Assembly: GCF_000378385.1 (NCBI RefSeq)
Contig: NZ_KB899660.1
Coordinates: forward strand, 1 to 64,000
Direction: 5' to 3'
From: Paenibacillus daejeonensis DSM 15491
Lineage (GTDB): Bacteria; Bacillota; Bacilli; Paenibacillales; Paenibacillaceae
DNA length: 64,000 bases
Both the position numbers and the translations under genes were made by a program. Positions 21,746 to 31,040 of the stretch are shown piece by piece. Every line of letters starts with the position of its first letter. Position 1 is the first letter of the stretch. The notes below the pieces were generated by a model. That model was not told the DNA's origin and ran no database searches. It saw only the letters and a list, made by a program, of their open reading frames with translations.

Positions 21746-22372
21746 ATGGCAAATGTACTTTTTATCAGAGCGAATGATCGTCCAAGCGAACAAGCAATTA
21801 GCGTTCAAATGTATGACGCCTTTTTAAGCACCTATCGCGCGGCTAATCCGCAAGATCTTATAACGGAGGTGGATCTCTTTGATGTCGATCTCCCTTACTT
21901 CGGCAACAAGGCTTTAACCGGAATTTACATGTTGAATCAAGGAATGGAACCTGCCCCGGATGTTAAGAAAATCGCTGAAATCGCCAATTTTTATCTCGAA
22001 CAATTTCTCGCAGCCGATAAAATCGTGTTTGCCTTTCCCATGTGGAATTTTACCGTTCCAGCACCGATGATTACTTACCTCTCTTATCTCTCACAGGCTG
22101 GGAAGACCTTTCAATATACAGCGGAGGGGCCGATTGGTCTGGCCGCTGACAAGAAAGTGGTGCTCTTGAACGCTCGTGGCGGCGATTACTCCAATGAATA
22201 TATGATGCCTATGGAGATGGCTGTAAAATTAGTCCAAGCCTCGATCGGGCTATGGGGAATTACTGCACCAGAGATTGTCGTAATCGAAGGTCATGCACAA
22301 TACCCTGACAAGAAAGAAATCATCATTGAATCGGGGTTGCAGGCGACGCGAGAGCTTGCTTCCAGCTTTTGA
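21746..22372 (+). CDS. azoR: FMN-dependent NADH:quinone/azo oxidoreductase
   Basis: 208 residues of the flavodoxin-like azoreductase family: VLFIRANDRP at the N-terminus (FMN phosphate loop), FAFPMWNFTVPAPMITYLS (the conserved PMWNF segment at the flavin) and LLNARGGDYS (second flavin loop). Such enzymes reduce quinones and azo compounds by two electrons using NADH, acting in the cytoplasm as part of quinone or electrophile defence. ATG at 21746 follows TGGAGG. The gene converges with a HxlR regulator, with a shared bidirectional terminator between them. Length is normal for AzoR. Confidence 0.92.
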   Translation: MANVLFIRANDRPSEQAISVQMYDAFLSTYRAANPQDLITEVDLFDVDLPYFGNKALTGIYMLNQGMEPAPDVKKIAEIANFYLEQFLAADKIVFAFPMWNFTVPAPMITYLSYLSQAGKTFQYTAEGPIGLAADKKVVLLNARGGDYSNEYMMPMEMAVKLVQASIGLWGITAPEIVVIEGHAQYPDKKEIIIESGLQATRELASSF

Positions 22373-22387
22373 TACAAAGTTTGGCTC

Positions 22388-22432
22388 TCTAGACCCTAAA
22401 AAGACCGTAGATACGGCCTTTTAGGGTCTAGA
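22388..22432. terminator. Bidirectional terminator between azoreductase and HxlR gene
   Basis: Perfect 14-bp arms TCTAGACCCTAAAA (22388-22401) and TTTTAGGGTCTAGA (22419-22432), with further pairing inside. It lies between two convergent genes and has A- and T-runs for both directions. Confidence 0.8.
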
Positions 22433-22472
22433 ACTTTTAGTAAGACTAATGAACAATAATTCCATCTTGCGT

Positions 22473-22817
22473 CTAAGTCACGCTCTGACGTTTCTCACGC
22501 ATCCGATGATTATGCTTGGTGCCCCAATCAGACATCATGTGTAGCAGGGGAGCCATGGTTTCTCCATATTCGGAGAGAGAATATTCAACTTTGGGCGGGA
22601 CCGTCGGATGGACCACCCGCTTCACAATATCTTCTTCCTCCAGTTCCCTCAGATGGGAGGTCAGCATTTTCTTCGAGATATCGGGGATTTGATTCTTTAG
22701 CTCGCTGAAGCGCTTAGTGCCTTCAAACAGCAAGATCAGCAAGATCGTACATTTCCACTTGCCAACGAACATATCAGCGACCGAATGGACTCTGCATTCA
22801 TCATATTTGGACTGCAT
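22473..22817 (-). CDS. HxlR-family transcriptional regulator
   Basis: 114 residues with the HxlR winged helix: VGKWKCTILLILLFEGTKRF, FSELKNQIPDISKKMLTSHL and the wing VVHPTVPPKVEYSLSEYG. A single Cys near the N-terminus (DEC at position 8) sits where YodB-type quinone sensors carry their reactive Cys. With an azoreductase next door this points to a quinone or thiol-stress sensor. ATG at 22817, with GAGGTGAG upstream. Dimeric DNA binding is known for the family; the target site is not proven. Confidence 0.87.
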   Translation of the reverse strand: MQSKYDECRVHSVADMFVGKWKCTILLILLFEGTKRFSELKNQIPDISKKMLTSHLRELEEEDIVKRVVHPTVPPKVEYSLSEYGETMAPLLHMMSDWGTKHNHRMREKRQSVT

Positions 22818-23065
22818 TCATTCTCACCTCATCGCCACTCTGTCCTGTTTTGCACACTTGTAGATACGGGGATATTATAGCACATCCTTCCAACACAGAT
22901 CAGACATTCTGGCCCAAAATAATCGAGCAACTTTCTCCTGAATTAGGAGGTCGAAATGACAGGAACAAAAGTGCTATAATGAAGACGATTTAATAGCGCC
23001 AAACATAGATTTTGCGCTGTTTCCTCTCAAATCGATTAAATGATAGGTTGTGGGATGAGATTACG

Positions 23066-23995
23066 ATGAACATGAATCAAAAGCATGAAGTAGAAGAGAA
23101 ATATAACCAGCATATTCATGCCTTTTCACTTTGGATGAAGCAGGCAGGCTTTACGGATGCCACCCAACGAGAATATATGCGTGAAGTTTACACCTATCTC
23201 TATTCGTTGAGTGGTGAAGTCCCGGAGAACACCGGGAAAATCAATGTGATAAACTTTCTTGTCAGTAAGCAAAATTTAGCTAGTAATGGCACACGAAACC
23301 GCTCGCTTTCAGCAATCAGGTCATTTTACATCGCGCTCATTGATTTCGAAATGGCTACCAGGAACCCAGCGATGGAAGTGAAGAAATCAAAAACCGAAAA
23401 GAATAAGAAGCCTGTCTACCTTGAAGAAGAAGAGATGGTGGAAAGTCTCAAGTATATCGACGGTCGTTATCGAAATCGAAATACAGCGATATTTCTTCTG
23501 ATGGGATACTGCGGGTTAAGGGTTGGAGAGGTCAACCGGCTAGATCTTAATGACTTCCATAGAGAAAAGGGCATCATAACTGTCTTCGGAAAAGGGCGTA
23601 AATGGAACGAGATCCCTCTCCCTAAGGTTCTTGTTGATATTCTGAGTAAAATAGCAGAGGAAAGGATTGAACCGTACAAGAAGAAAGAGAATGCATTTTT
23701 TGTTTCTCAAAAGGGACGACGACTCTCCGTACGTCAGATCCAGACCATAGTCAATCAAACGTTTACTGCTTTAAAAGAAGAAAATCCAAGAGTATCCAAT
23801 ATGAAATTATCCTGCCATAAGCTACGACATTCTTTTGCGACTATGCTTCTGAAGAAGGGAATCGATGTTCGTGTTGTAAAGGAGCTCTTGGGACACTCAT
23901 CCATCGAAACCACAATGATTTATACACATGTTAATGACGAGCAGAAGAAAAATGCGATGGCAGCGGTTAACATACCCATATCCGCAAATATATGA
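23066..23995 (+). CDS. Tyrosine recombinase (XerC/D or phage integrase type)
   Basis: 309 residues. The N-terminal SAM-like core-binding domain ([20 protein letters not shown]) is followed by the catalytic domain with the full set of residues: R152 in GLRVGEV, Lys near 177 in FGKGRKW, H251 and R254 in [10 protein letters not shown]277 in LGHSSIETT and nucleophile Y286 in IYTHV. The protein should cut and rejoin DNA through a 3'-phosphotyrosine. It is isolated: no phage or plasmid genes are linked and no direct-repeat att site was seen nearby. The ATG at 23066 is preferred over an upstream TTG at 23012, but its ribosome-binding site is weak. It could be a chromosomal Xer paralog or a relic of an element. 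Confidence 0.88.
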   Translation: MNMNQKHEVEEKYNQHIHAFSLWMKQAGFTDATQREYMREVYTYLYSLSGEVPENTGKINVINFLVSKQNLASNGTRNRSLSAIRSFYIALIDFEMATRNPAMEVKKSKTEKNKKPVYLEEEEMVESLKYIDGRYRNRNTAIFLLMGYCGLRVGEVNRLDLNDFHREKGIITVFGKGRKWNEIPLPKVLVDILSKIAEERIEPYKKKENAFFVSQKGRRLSVRQIQTIVNQTFTALKEENPRVSNMKLSCHKLRHSFATMLLKKGIDVRVVKELLGHSSIETTMIYTHVNDEQKKNAMAAVNIPISANI

Positions 23996-24393
23996 CAATC
24001 GAGTTGATAGGAGATTGCTTCTTCTCCAATCGGATGAATGGACAGGCCTTGGCTCGTAGAAAGAACAGAGTGGTTATCATTCACCGGAAGGGCAGCACCG
24101 ATACGAATATGGAAGCACAGCAGTGGCAGTTCTCTGGGAATGCCAAAGAGCTTGTCAGCGTGGCGATTTCCGATGAAGTTCCGACGCCTCACTATCCGGA
24201 GAGGTTAGGCCGACGGTACGAGCTGTTGCCCGATCTTGTGAAGCCGATGTATAAGGGGGACAATGATGGGATGTTGTCGGTGCCTTACTTTATCCGTCAG
24301 AACCGACAATCGCTTTCAGAGTTCTCCACACAAGAAGCAGACCTCCGCGGCGCTGCTTCTTGTTTTTTGCACACGAAACTATTTCAGTCCTAA
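23992..24393 (+). CDS. Doubtful open frame overlapping the recombinase stop
   Basis: An open frame of 133 codons begins with an ATG that overlaps the recombinase TGA. I do not recognise the product. No ribosome-binding site is visible, and its last 20 codons run through a strong terminator hairpin (24330-24368), which argues against an intact gene. Segments such as [21 protein letters not shown] look protein-like, so this may be the decayed end of a larger gene. Confidence 0.25.
   Translation: MTIELIGDCFFSNRMNGQALARRKNRVVIIHRKGSTDTNMEAQQWQFSGNAKELVSVAISDEVPTPHYPERLGRRYELLPDLVKPMYKGDNDGMLSVPYFIRQNRQSLSEFSTQEADLRGAASCFLHTKLFQS
24330..24368 (+). terminator. Rho-independent terminator
   Basis: ACAAGAAGCAG (24330-24340) pairs with CTGCTTCTTGT (24353-24363) and is followed by a run of T. 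It lies downstream of the recombinase and the doubtful open frame, and upstream of the sugar-uptake locus. Confidence 0.75.
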
Positions 24394-24601
24394 CTGCGCC
24401 TATCCCCGGTTTCAAGGCATATAGCAGTAGAAGAGACTTTCGGAAAAAAACGCGACTTTACAAGCTCGCACGGAGTGTTTATATTGAAAGGAAAATTCAG
24501 GGTCTGAACAGTAGATGGCAGACGGTCGGAGGATGTCTTTCAGAGGCAGGCTTCTCGACAAGTCAGAACCAATACGGGCGCTGCTGCGAGGGAGAGGGAT
24601 T

Positions 24602-26908
24602 ATGCGATCGTTTAACGGCAAACTGTTCAGACAATATTTCTCCGTTTTTTTTCTATCTGTTATCATCCCCACAATGGTTGCGAGTATATTGACCCATTCC
24701 TATGTAGTAGGCCTGATCGAAAATCAGCTCGAACAATCGAACGACAAAGTAATCACGAACTTTTCAGAATCGAACGACGCCCTTTTTTCATCCTTGCAAG
24801 CGGACATGATCAATTTTCTTCGCAATTCCAATTTGCAAGAGTTTTTAAGTGTCATCGATGAAGGGGCTCATGCAAGAAAACGCAGCGAATTAGCATACTC
24901 TCTTATTAATCAGATTCGAATGTTGGAGTCGGAGGGGATCGTCACCAACGCTTTTCTGGTTTTTATAGATCATGATATGGTTTTAGACAAAAATACGTAT
25001 ACGACCAAAGACTACTATTTCGATTGGTTGTACGTTGTAAGCGAGGAAGACAAGAAACGTTTATTGGGCGGGCTGTCAGGAAGCAAGGTCATGGATTTCA
25101 CGCAGCCCTATTCAGTGAAACAACCGATAACTACCTATGACATGAATGATCTGAATGGAACCAACATCTCTACAGTCATGAGCTACCCATTCAACACGGT
25201 AACTCCGGAAGTATATCTGTTCCTTAGTCTGGACCGGAGCCGATTATCTGACCATCTCCGTGTTCAGGAGGACTGGAATACAGCGATGGCTATTATCGAC
25301 GATTCGGGAAATATCATTAGTAAGAACGGGGAATTGGCGTCAGAGCCCGGCCTATTGGCCGAGCAATTGGAAATGAAAATGGAAGATACGATGATCCAAC
25401 TTACAACATCCGAGAGGCTATCGTTCACACAATCGCAATTCAACCCGTCCTGGTACTATGTTAGTGCGGTAGACTGGCAGTTGTTGATGAAGCCGGCCCG
25501 TTTAATCCAAACGTTCAGCCTGTGGTTCCTTGTTTTCTTCTTCATTGTGGGTGGCTTAGCCTCCTATTTATTAAGCAGAAAGATCTATACCCCGATTATG
25601 GAGATCAAGGCAGGCTTGGCACCACATAGCCGAGCTTTCGTCAATCAAGAACATGGGGGAAATGATTTTGAAGTCATCAAGCAATTTTCCGGCTATTTGA
25701 AAACGGAAAACAAGGAGCTGACCCAATTGGTCGGCATGATGCTTCCAGTCGTACAAGAAAATTTTGTATCCAAATTATTATTGGGCGAATTTCGGGATAG
25801 TCTTTCCATTGAAATGTATGCAAAAGAAATTCAGTTGCCGTTTGAGCGGAATATGACTTTTGTCGTGTTTTGTATTGACTTGAGCTATTACGCGCGTCAT
25901 GCGAGTCCGATCTCGGAAAGTACGAAGTCTTTTATGGTGGCGGAGTTGAAGGAAAACATACGAAAGGAACTGGAAGAAATCGTGTGGTTTTGTTCTCCAC
26001 AATCGGATATGATTGCGTGCGTGTTAATCGGGCACAGCTTCAATGATGACGAAGTACAAAGAACAGCGAGGAACATGAGGCAGGCGCTTAAGGCCTACGC
26101 TTCATTTTATAATGCCGCTATCGGTGTGGGGACGGTTGTAGAGAAGGTCGAGCATCTAGCATTATCTTATAATCATGCGAAGGTGATGCTGAAGCAAAAA
26201 AGCCTGTTTTCAGATATCAAGATTTGCAGTGAAAAGCATGCATCCGATGATCGCATGGCGTGGGAGCGCTTTTTGTCACATGAAGAGATAAATCAGATGA
26301 TCAATTTTTACAAGTCTAGAAATTATGATCGGTTGCTGGAAACCGCGCTTGATCTGTTGGATGAAGGGATCGGGCTGAATGCACCAGAATCTCTGGTGAA
26401 GAATTTGTGCTATGACATCTTGAATACGTGGATTAGGGCGTTGGAGTCCGGACAGAAGGATTCGGGACTATCCTATTATTCAAGCTTGTTTGAGCGAGTG
26501 GAACGGTGTGTCACTTGGGATGAACTAAAGGATTGTCTACGCGACATCCATCATACGTTGTTTCAATCTACAAAAACGCACGAGCTCCAGGAACAATTTG
26601 ATGACGTGCTGAAGTATATTGACAATCACTACGGGGATGATCTTTCGATCGAACATTTTTCCCAGCAGATGGGGATGTCGGCGGGGCATTTCAGCCGGAT
26701 GTTCAAGGAGGTTGTTGGTGAAAAGTACGTTGAATATATTACGAGATACCGGATGGAGAAGGCAAAACAATTGCTGCTTGAAACGGATCTTATAATTGAC
26801 GACATTGCTTGCAGAATCGGTTATTTTGGACGAAATTCTTTTACTCGCGTGTTTCGGAAATATGAGGGTGTTACCCCTGGGATCTATCGCACTTCACAAA
26901 AGAAGTAA
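24602..26908 (+). CDS. Membrane-bound AraC-family regulator of a sugar-uptake locus
   Basis: 768 residues. A first membrane helix (YFSVFFLSVIIPTMVASIL) and a second near residue 300 (LVFFFIVGGLASYLLS) enclose an extracellular sensor region of about 270 residues. The cytoplasmic part ends in an AraC DNA-binding domain of two HTH units (LSIEHFSQQMGMSAGHFSRMFK split in two, then IDDIACRIGYFGRNSFTRVFRK). Such one-component sensors control adjacent LplB/LplC-type transporters in Paenibacillus. The ATG at 24602 follows GAGGGAGAGGG; the frame is open further upstream but without a better start. It is 5' of, and co-oriented with, the ABC transporter at 27092 and is probably its activator in response to an oligosaccharide. 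Confidence 0.88.
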   Translation: MRSFNGKLFRQYFSVFFLSVIIPTMVASILTHSYVVGLIENQLEQSNDKVITNFSESNDALFSSLQADMINFLRNSNLQEFLSVIDEGAHARKRSELAYSLINQIRMLESEGIVTNAFLVFIDHDMVLDKNTYTTKDYYFDWLYVVSEEDKKRLLGGLSGSKVMDFTQPYSVKQPITTYDMNDLNGTNISTVMSYPFNTVTPEVYLFLSLDRSRLSDHLRVQEDWNTAMAIIDDSGNIISKNGELASEPGLLAEQLEMKMEDTMIQLTTSERLSFTQSQFNPSWYYVSAVDWQLLMKPARLIQTFSLWFLVFFFIVGGLASYLLSRKIYTPIMEIKAGLAPHSRAFVNQEHGGNDFEVIKQFSGYLKTENKELTQLVGMMLPVVQENFVSKLLLGEFRDSLSIEMYAKEIQLPFERNMTFVVFCIDLSYYARHASPISESTKSFMVAELKENIRKELEEIVWFCSPQSDMIACVLIGHSFNDDEVQRTARNMRQALKAYASFYNAAIGVGTVVEKVEHLALSYNHAKVMLKQKSLFSDIKICSEKHASDDRMAWERFLSHEEINQMINFYKSRNYDRLLETALDLLDEGIGLNAPESLVKNLCYDILNTWIRALESGQKDSGLSYYSSLFERVERCVTWDELKDCLRDIHHTLFQSTKTHELQEQFDDVLKYIDNHYGDDLSIEHFSQQMGMSAGHFSRMFKEVVGEKYVEYITRYRMEKAKQLLLETDLIIDDIACRIGYFGRNSFTRVFRKYEGVTPGIYRTSQKK

Positions 26909-27091
26909 TTGGTTTTCATTTGAGACTCTTTATTTTCAGGGAGTCTCTTTTTGTGTCGGCAGAGCGGTTTTTTGGCGGAGATTATGAAGGTGTCGGTTAT
27001 GTGACGTCATAAAAAAAGTGCTGCTTTACAGAAGATCCAGTGAAGGGATAAGGTGAAAATTGTACAACACAAGAAAGTAGGGAGTGAGGCG

Positions 27092-28066
27092 ATGAATCAT
27101 AATGTTCCTGCAGGATCTGGATACGAGCTGCCAACACGCGCCAAGAAAAACGGATTTCGTTCATTTGCTTCCACACTGAAAAAACACAAGATTTTATATC
27201 TGTTAATGCTTCCGGGCATCTTGTACTATTTAATCTTTCGCTATGCCCCGATGTACGGCCTGATCATTGCGTTTCAGGACTATTCACTTGGAAGGGGAAT
27301 TTTCGGCAGCAAATTTGTCGGACTAAAGCATTTCATCGAATTCTTCTATTACACTCCGAACGCTTGGCAGCTCATTCGTAATACCGTAATGATCAATGTG
27401 TATGAGCTGCTGTTTCAATTTCCGGCCCCCATATTGTTGGCTGTATTGTTTAACGAATTGAAAAATGTACTGTTCAAACGTTTCGTGCAAAGTATAAGTT
27501 ACTTGCCCCACTTCTTGTCAACCGTAATCATTGCAGGGATCGTAGTCAACTTCCTGTCACCCTCGACGGGGATTATTAATCACCTGCTGTCGCAGTGGTT
27601 TGGTATGAAGCCTATTATGTTCTTAGGTGAAGCTGAATGGTTCAGAACGATATATGTCGGGTCAGGCGTGTGGCAATCCATTGGCTGGGGAACGATTTTA
27701 TATTTGGCAGCGATTGCAGGGATCGATCCTACGTTATACGAAGCAGCCAAAATCGACGGAGCCAATCGATTCCAGCAGGCTCGCCATATCACCTTCATTG
27801 GTATGGTGCCCGTTATGATTATCTTGTTGATTCTTAATCTGGGGAGCTTTATGGAGGTGGGTTTCCAGAAAATATTGCTGCTTTACAATCCGTTAACCTA
27901 TGAGACTGCAGATGTGATTCAAACGTTTGTTTACCGAAGAGGGGTCTTGAGCGCGGACTTCAGCTTTGCCACTGCGGTTGGATTATTCCAATCAGTGTTC
28001 GGATTTATTCTAATCGTGATCGCTAATCGACTAGCACGAAAATATTCAGAAACGAGTTTGTGGTGA
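27092..28066 (+). CDS. Sugar ABC transporter permease, LplB type
   Basis: 324 residues with six membrane helices, starting around KILYLLMLPGILYYLIFRYAP. It carries the EAA loop YEAAKIDGANRFQQARHITF, which contacts the ATPase, and LLLYNPLTYETADVIQTFVY near the end. An in-frame GTG lies at 27053, but the ATG at 27092 has GGGAGTGAGG and is preferred. It forms a heterodimer with the product of the next gene, 12 bp downstream. No ATPase gene is present here; such systems usually share an MsmK-like ATPase encoded elsewhere. Confidence 0.9.
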   Translation: MNHNVPAGSGYELPTRAKKNGFRSFASTLKKHKILYLLMLPGILYYLIFRYAPMYGLIIAFQDYSLGRGIFGSKFVGLKHFIEFFYYTPNAWQLIRNTVMINVYELLFQFPAPILLAVLFNELKNVLFKRFVQSISYLPHFLSTVIIAGIVVNFLSPSTGIINHLLSQWFGMKPIMFLGEAEWFRTIYVGSGVWQSIGWGTILYLAAIAGIDPTLYEAAKIDGANRFQQARHITFIGMVPVMIILLILNLGSFMEVGFQKILLLYNPLTYETADVIQTFVYRRGVLSADFSFATAVGLFQSVFGFILIVIANRLARKYSETSLW

Positions 28067-28078
28067 GGAGGATAGCCG

Positions 28079-28948
28079 ATGAAGGGTGAAATGTCTATAG
28101 GCTCTAGACTCTTTGATATCTGCAATGTGTTGCTGATGCTTGTATTAATCGCCCTCATGATGTATCCGCTGGTGTATGTTTTTTCGGCATCTATAAGCAG
28201 CAATGCGGCGGTGTCCAGCGGTCAGGTGGTCTTATGGCCCAAGTCCATAACGTGGGCAGCCTATGAGAAATTATTCAAAAATCCGAATTTGTGGATCAGT
28301 TACTGGAATACCATCCGCTATACAGTAGTTCAGACTGTACTGACCCTGTTGGCCACCTCAGCGATGGCCTACCCGCTGGCCAAGCATTGGCTGCCCGGCC
28401 GCAGATTGATTCTGCTCATGGCGGGGTTTACGATGCTATTCAACGGGGGATTGATTCCTACCTTCCTGGTCGTCAATCAACTGGGTATGATCAATACAAT
28501 GTGGGCCATTGTTATTCCCACGCTAATTAATACCTGGTATTTATTTATTATGCGCACCTTTTTTGCCGCCTTGCCGGAGGAGGTCGAGGAAGCAGCTATC
28601 ATTGATGGATGCAGCTCCTTCCAGGTCTTGACCCGCATTGTCTTACCCTTGTCGCTTCCGGTGATGGTGACTATTGGTTTGTTCACAGCGGTCAATCAGT
28701 GGAATTCTTTCTTCGACGCTTTAATTTATCTGAATGACCGACAGCTTTATCCCTTGCAAATTATGCTGCGAAGCATCATTATCGCGGATGCGAGTCTGGA
28801 AGGCGCGCAAAGCGAATTCGATACCACCGTACTTGTTACGCAAAAATACGCCTTGACGATCATTGCCATTTTACCGATTCTTTTCGTGTATCCATTTCTT
28901 CAAAAGTATTTTGTGCAAGGCACAATGATTGGCGGCGTCAAAGGATAG
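28079..28948 (+). CDS. Sugar ABC transporter permease, LplC/YtcP type
   Basis: 289 residues, six membrane helices, with the partner EAA loop EEVEEAAIIDGCSSFQVLTR and the typical C-terminus PFLQKYFVQGTMIGGVKG. ATG at 28079 is preceded by GAGGAGG and sits 12 bp after lplB. With the LplB-type partner and the lipoprotein at 29005 it makes an importer for an oligosaccharide, probably the product of the beta-helix and heparinase-like enzymes downstream. The substrate is not known. Confidence 0.9.
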   Translation: MKGEMSIGSRLFDICNVLLMLVLIALMMYPLVYVFSASISSNAAVSSGQVVLWPKSITWAAYEKLFKNPNLWISYWNTIRYTVVQTVLTLLATSAMAYPLAKHWLPGRRLILLMAGFTMLFNGGLIPTFLVVNQLGMINTMWAIVIPTLINTWYLFIMRTFFAALPEEVEEAAIIDGCSSFQVLTRIVLPLSLPVMVTIGLFTAVNQWNSFFDALIYLNDRQLYPLQIMLRSIIIADASLEGAQSEFDTTVLVTQKYALTIIAILPILFVYPFLQKYFVQGTMIGGVKG

Positions 28949-29004
28949 TAGTGATTCCATAGGAATCTGCAACTATAGAAGAACGATTAATGGGAGGTTA
29001 GTAG

Positions 29005-30618
29005 ATGAGAAGAAAAAACAAGCTAATAGGATTCGTACCTGTGCTGTCCGTCATGGTCCTGCTCGTTGGTCTTATGGCCGCTTGCAGTGACAAAAATGAA
29101 GGAGCGGGGAGCTCGTCGAACGATTCATCTAATGGGGAAACACGTAGCGATTCATCCAAGATTGCGCCGGAAGGCATTACGTTTAGCTGGTTTGTGACCG
29201 ACCGCTCCAATACCGAGGGCCCGCCGCGCGAAGACTGGAAGCCGCTCACGGAGATCGCAGAGAAAACGGGCGTCCGGGTTAAGTTTGAATCGGCTCCTCC
29301 GGAAGGCGCCAGCGAAAAGCGTCAGATTATGATGGCCACCAATTCGGTTACAGACATATTCAACACAGGGGGCATGGACTTTAGAGCCCATGGTCCGGAT
29401 GGTGTATTCCTTAATCTAAATGACTATATGGATATTGCACCTAATCTGAAGAAATTTTACGAGGAGTATCCCGAGGCGAAAGCGCTTGCCACCGCTGCGG
29501 ATGGAGGCTTGTACTTCATGCCGAAGCTGACCAGTTATCCGGGCCAGGGCGGAGTTAACTATATGTGGTTTGCGCGGCAAGACATAATGGAAGAGCATCA
29601 GTTACAGCCGCCGACCAATACAGAGGAGCTGTATACATTATTAAAGGAACTCAAAGCGCTTTATCCTGACTCATACCCGCTGACCTTTATTTCGACCCAC
29701 GGCCCATCGGGGTTATATACCGTCATGGCTCGAGCCTTTACGGGAATTGAAGGCATTATGGGCATGGATCCCGCTCAGAATAAATACGTTTTTGCTCCAG
29801 ATCAGGAGGGATATCTGGAAGCGATTGATTACATGAAAAAGTTGTATGATGAGGGACTGTTGGACCCCGAATTTGCACTGTTGACCTCTGCGCAATGGTA
29901 TGAGCGTCTCGAGACCGGACAATCGTTGGTGTCTTACTACTGGAAGAGAACGATGAAGGCACTCAATGATGCGGGCAAAGAGATCGTCGGCGAGCGGTAC
30001 AATATCAATGCGATTCCGCCTATCGCAGCTAACGGTATTGAGAATTACCAATTTGGAAGATCTGTCATTGATGACAATGGTCTAGGAATCTCGGCAAAGG
30101 TCAAAGACAAAGAGAAAGCGGTACGGTTTCTGGATTATCTGTATAGTGAGGAAGGCATCAACTACCTGAATCTGGGCATTGAGGGAGAGACCTATACGTT
30201 CGATGAGGAGGGCACACCCAGATATCTGGATTCGTTCTTCCCCGATCCAATTGCTCCGCTTCGCACGGATTACGGCGTCGGATATGATGGTCTGGCCAAT
30301 CACTTTGCGCTGTTGTACGTTGCCTGGGAATCGGGCCTAAGCGAGTTGGAGCTGGCGAATGAAGAGATGTATAAGGCTCATGGCAAAAATCCCCCGAAGC
30401 GGTTTGTCAAAACGGAGGAAGAGCTCGAACTGGAGAAATCCAGATCCGGCAATCTGGAACAGTATCTTCAAGGGGAAATCACCAAGTTCATCATGGGGGA
30501 TAAACCTCTTAATGTTGAGACCTACGGACAAATGCTGGAACAGGCCAAAAAACTTGGTGCGGATCAATTGGTTGACATGTACAATACGGCCTATGCACGG
30601 ACCTATGGTGACAACTGA
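29005..30618 (+). CDS. Extracellular solute-binding lipoprotein, LplA type
   Basis: 537 residues. The signal peptide ends in a lipobox LMAAC with the lipidated Cys at 27, followed by a Ser/Gly/Asn-rich spacer. The body has the family-1 solute-binding fold of about 500 residues (FSWFVTDRSNTEGP, VKFESAPPEGASEKRQIMMA split by the binding cleft, NVETYGQMLEQAKKLGADQLV). It is anchored outside the cytoplasmic membrane and hands its sugar to the permease pair 5' of it. ATG at 29005 follows GGGAGG. An imperfect dyad (GATTCC-ATA-GGAATC at 28953) in the gap could be a processing hairpin that raises its mRNA level. Confidence 0.92.
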   Translation: MRRKNKLIGFVPVLSVMVLLVGLMAACSDKNEGAGSSSNDSSNGETRSDSSKIAPEGITFSWFVTDRSNTEGPPREDWKPLTEIAEKTGVRVKFESAPPEGASEKRQIMMATNSVTDIFNTGGMDFRAHGPDGVFLNLNDYMDIAPNLKKFYEEYPEAKALATAADGGLYFMPKLTSYPGQGGVNYMWFARQDIMEEHQLQPPTNTEELYTLLKELKALYPDSYPLTFISTHGPSGLYTVMARAFTGIEGIMGMDPAQNKYVFAPDQEGYLEAIDYMKKLYDEGLLDPEFALLTSAQWYERLETGQSLVSYYWKRTMKALNDAGKEIVGERYNINAIPPIAANGIENYQFGRSVIDDNGLGISAKVKDKEKAVRFLDYLYSEEGINYLNLGIEGETYTFDEEGTPRYLDSFFPDPIAPLRTDYGVGYDGLANHFALLYVAWESGLSELELANEEMYKAHGKNPPKRFVKTEEELELEKSRSGNLEQYLQGEITKFIMGDKPLNVETYGQMLEQAKKLGADQLVDMYNTAYARTYGDN

Positions 30619-30642
30619 AATCAATAGGGAGGAACGGTCATC

Positions 30643-31017
30643 ATGACGAAGGGCTATGTTGTAGGGAAAGTAGCCGACATTCCTGCCGGTTCCAAAAAGC
30701 TGGTTGAAGCTGGCGGAAGGACGATCGGAGTGTTTAATGTAAATGGTGTATTTTACGCTTTGCGAAACGTTTGTCCCCATCAAGGTGCCGAATTATGTAA
30801 GGGACTGATCAAACCTTATGTCGTGTCTTCGGGTCCGGGACACTTTGAATACGAACGGGAAGGCGAGATCATACGCTGTCCGTGGCACCAGTGGGAATTT
30901 GACATCAAATCCGGCTGTATGATTATTGATCCGGCTACACGAACGAAGTCCTATGAAGTCACCGTTGAAACCTTTGGCGTTTCCGTCGAAGAGGGAGATA
31001 TTGTCGTGCATGTATAG
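30643..31017 (+). CDS. Rieske [2Fe-2S] protein
   Basis: 124 residues. The cluster ligands are complete: C44 and H46 in NVCPHQGAE, and C79 and H82 in RCPWHQWEFD. The stretch between the two ligand pairs is longer than in typical ferredoxins and includes a GPGHFEYEREGE insert. No catalytic oxygenase domain and no membrane anchor are present, so it is a soluble electron carrier or a small subunit. ATG at 30643 with AGGGAGG. It lies 24 bp after the binding protein and just before an amidohydrolase gene, which suggests a joint step, for example with an oxygenase or demethylase encoded elsewhere. That step is unknown. Confidence 0.9.
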   Translation: MTKGYVVGKVADIPAGSKKLVEAGGRTIGVFNVNGVFYALRNVCPHQGAELCKGLIKPYVVSSGPGHFEYEREGEIIRCPWHQWEFDIKSGCMIIDPATRTKSYEVTVETFGVSVEEGDIVVHV

Positions 31018-31040
31018 AAGAAGTGAGGAGCGTGAATCTG

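Noticed and set aside
22951-22980. Short frame MTGTKVL with a good AGGAGG before the recombinase gene
   Set aside because: Only seven codons; may be chance or a leader remnant, and the TATAAT inside it is not matched by a well-spaced -35.
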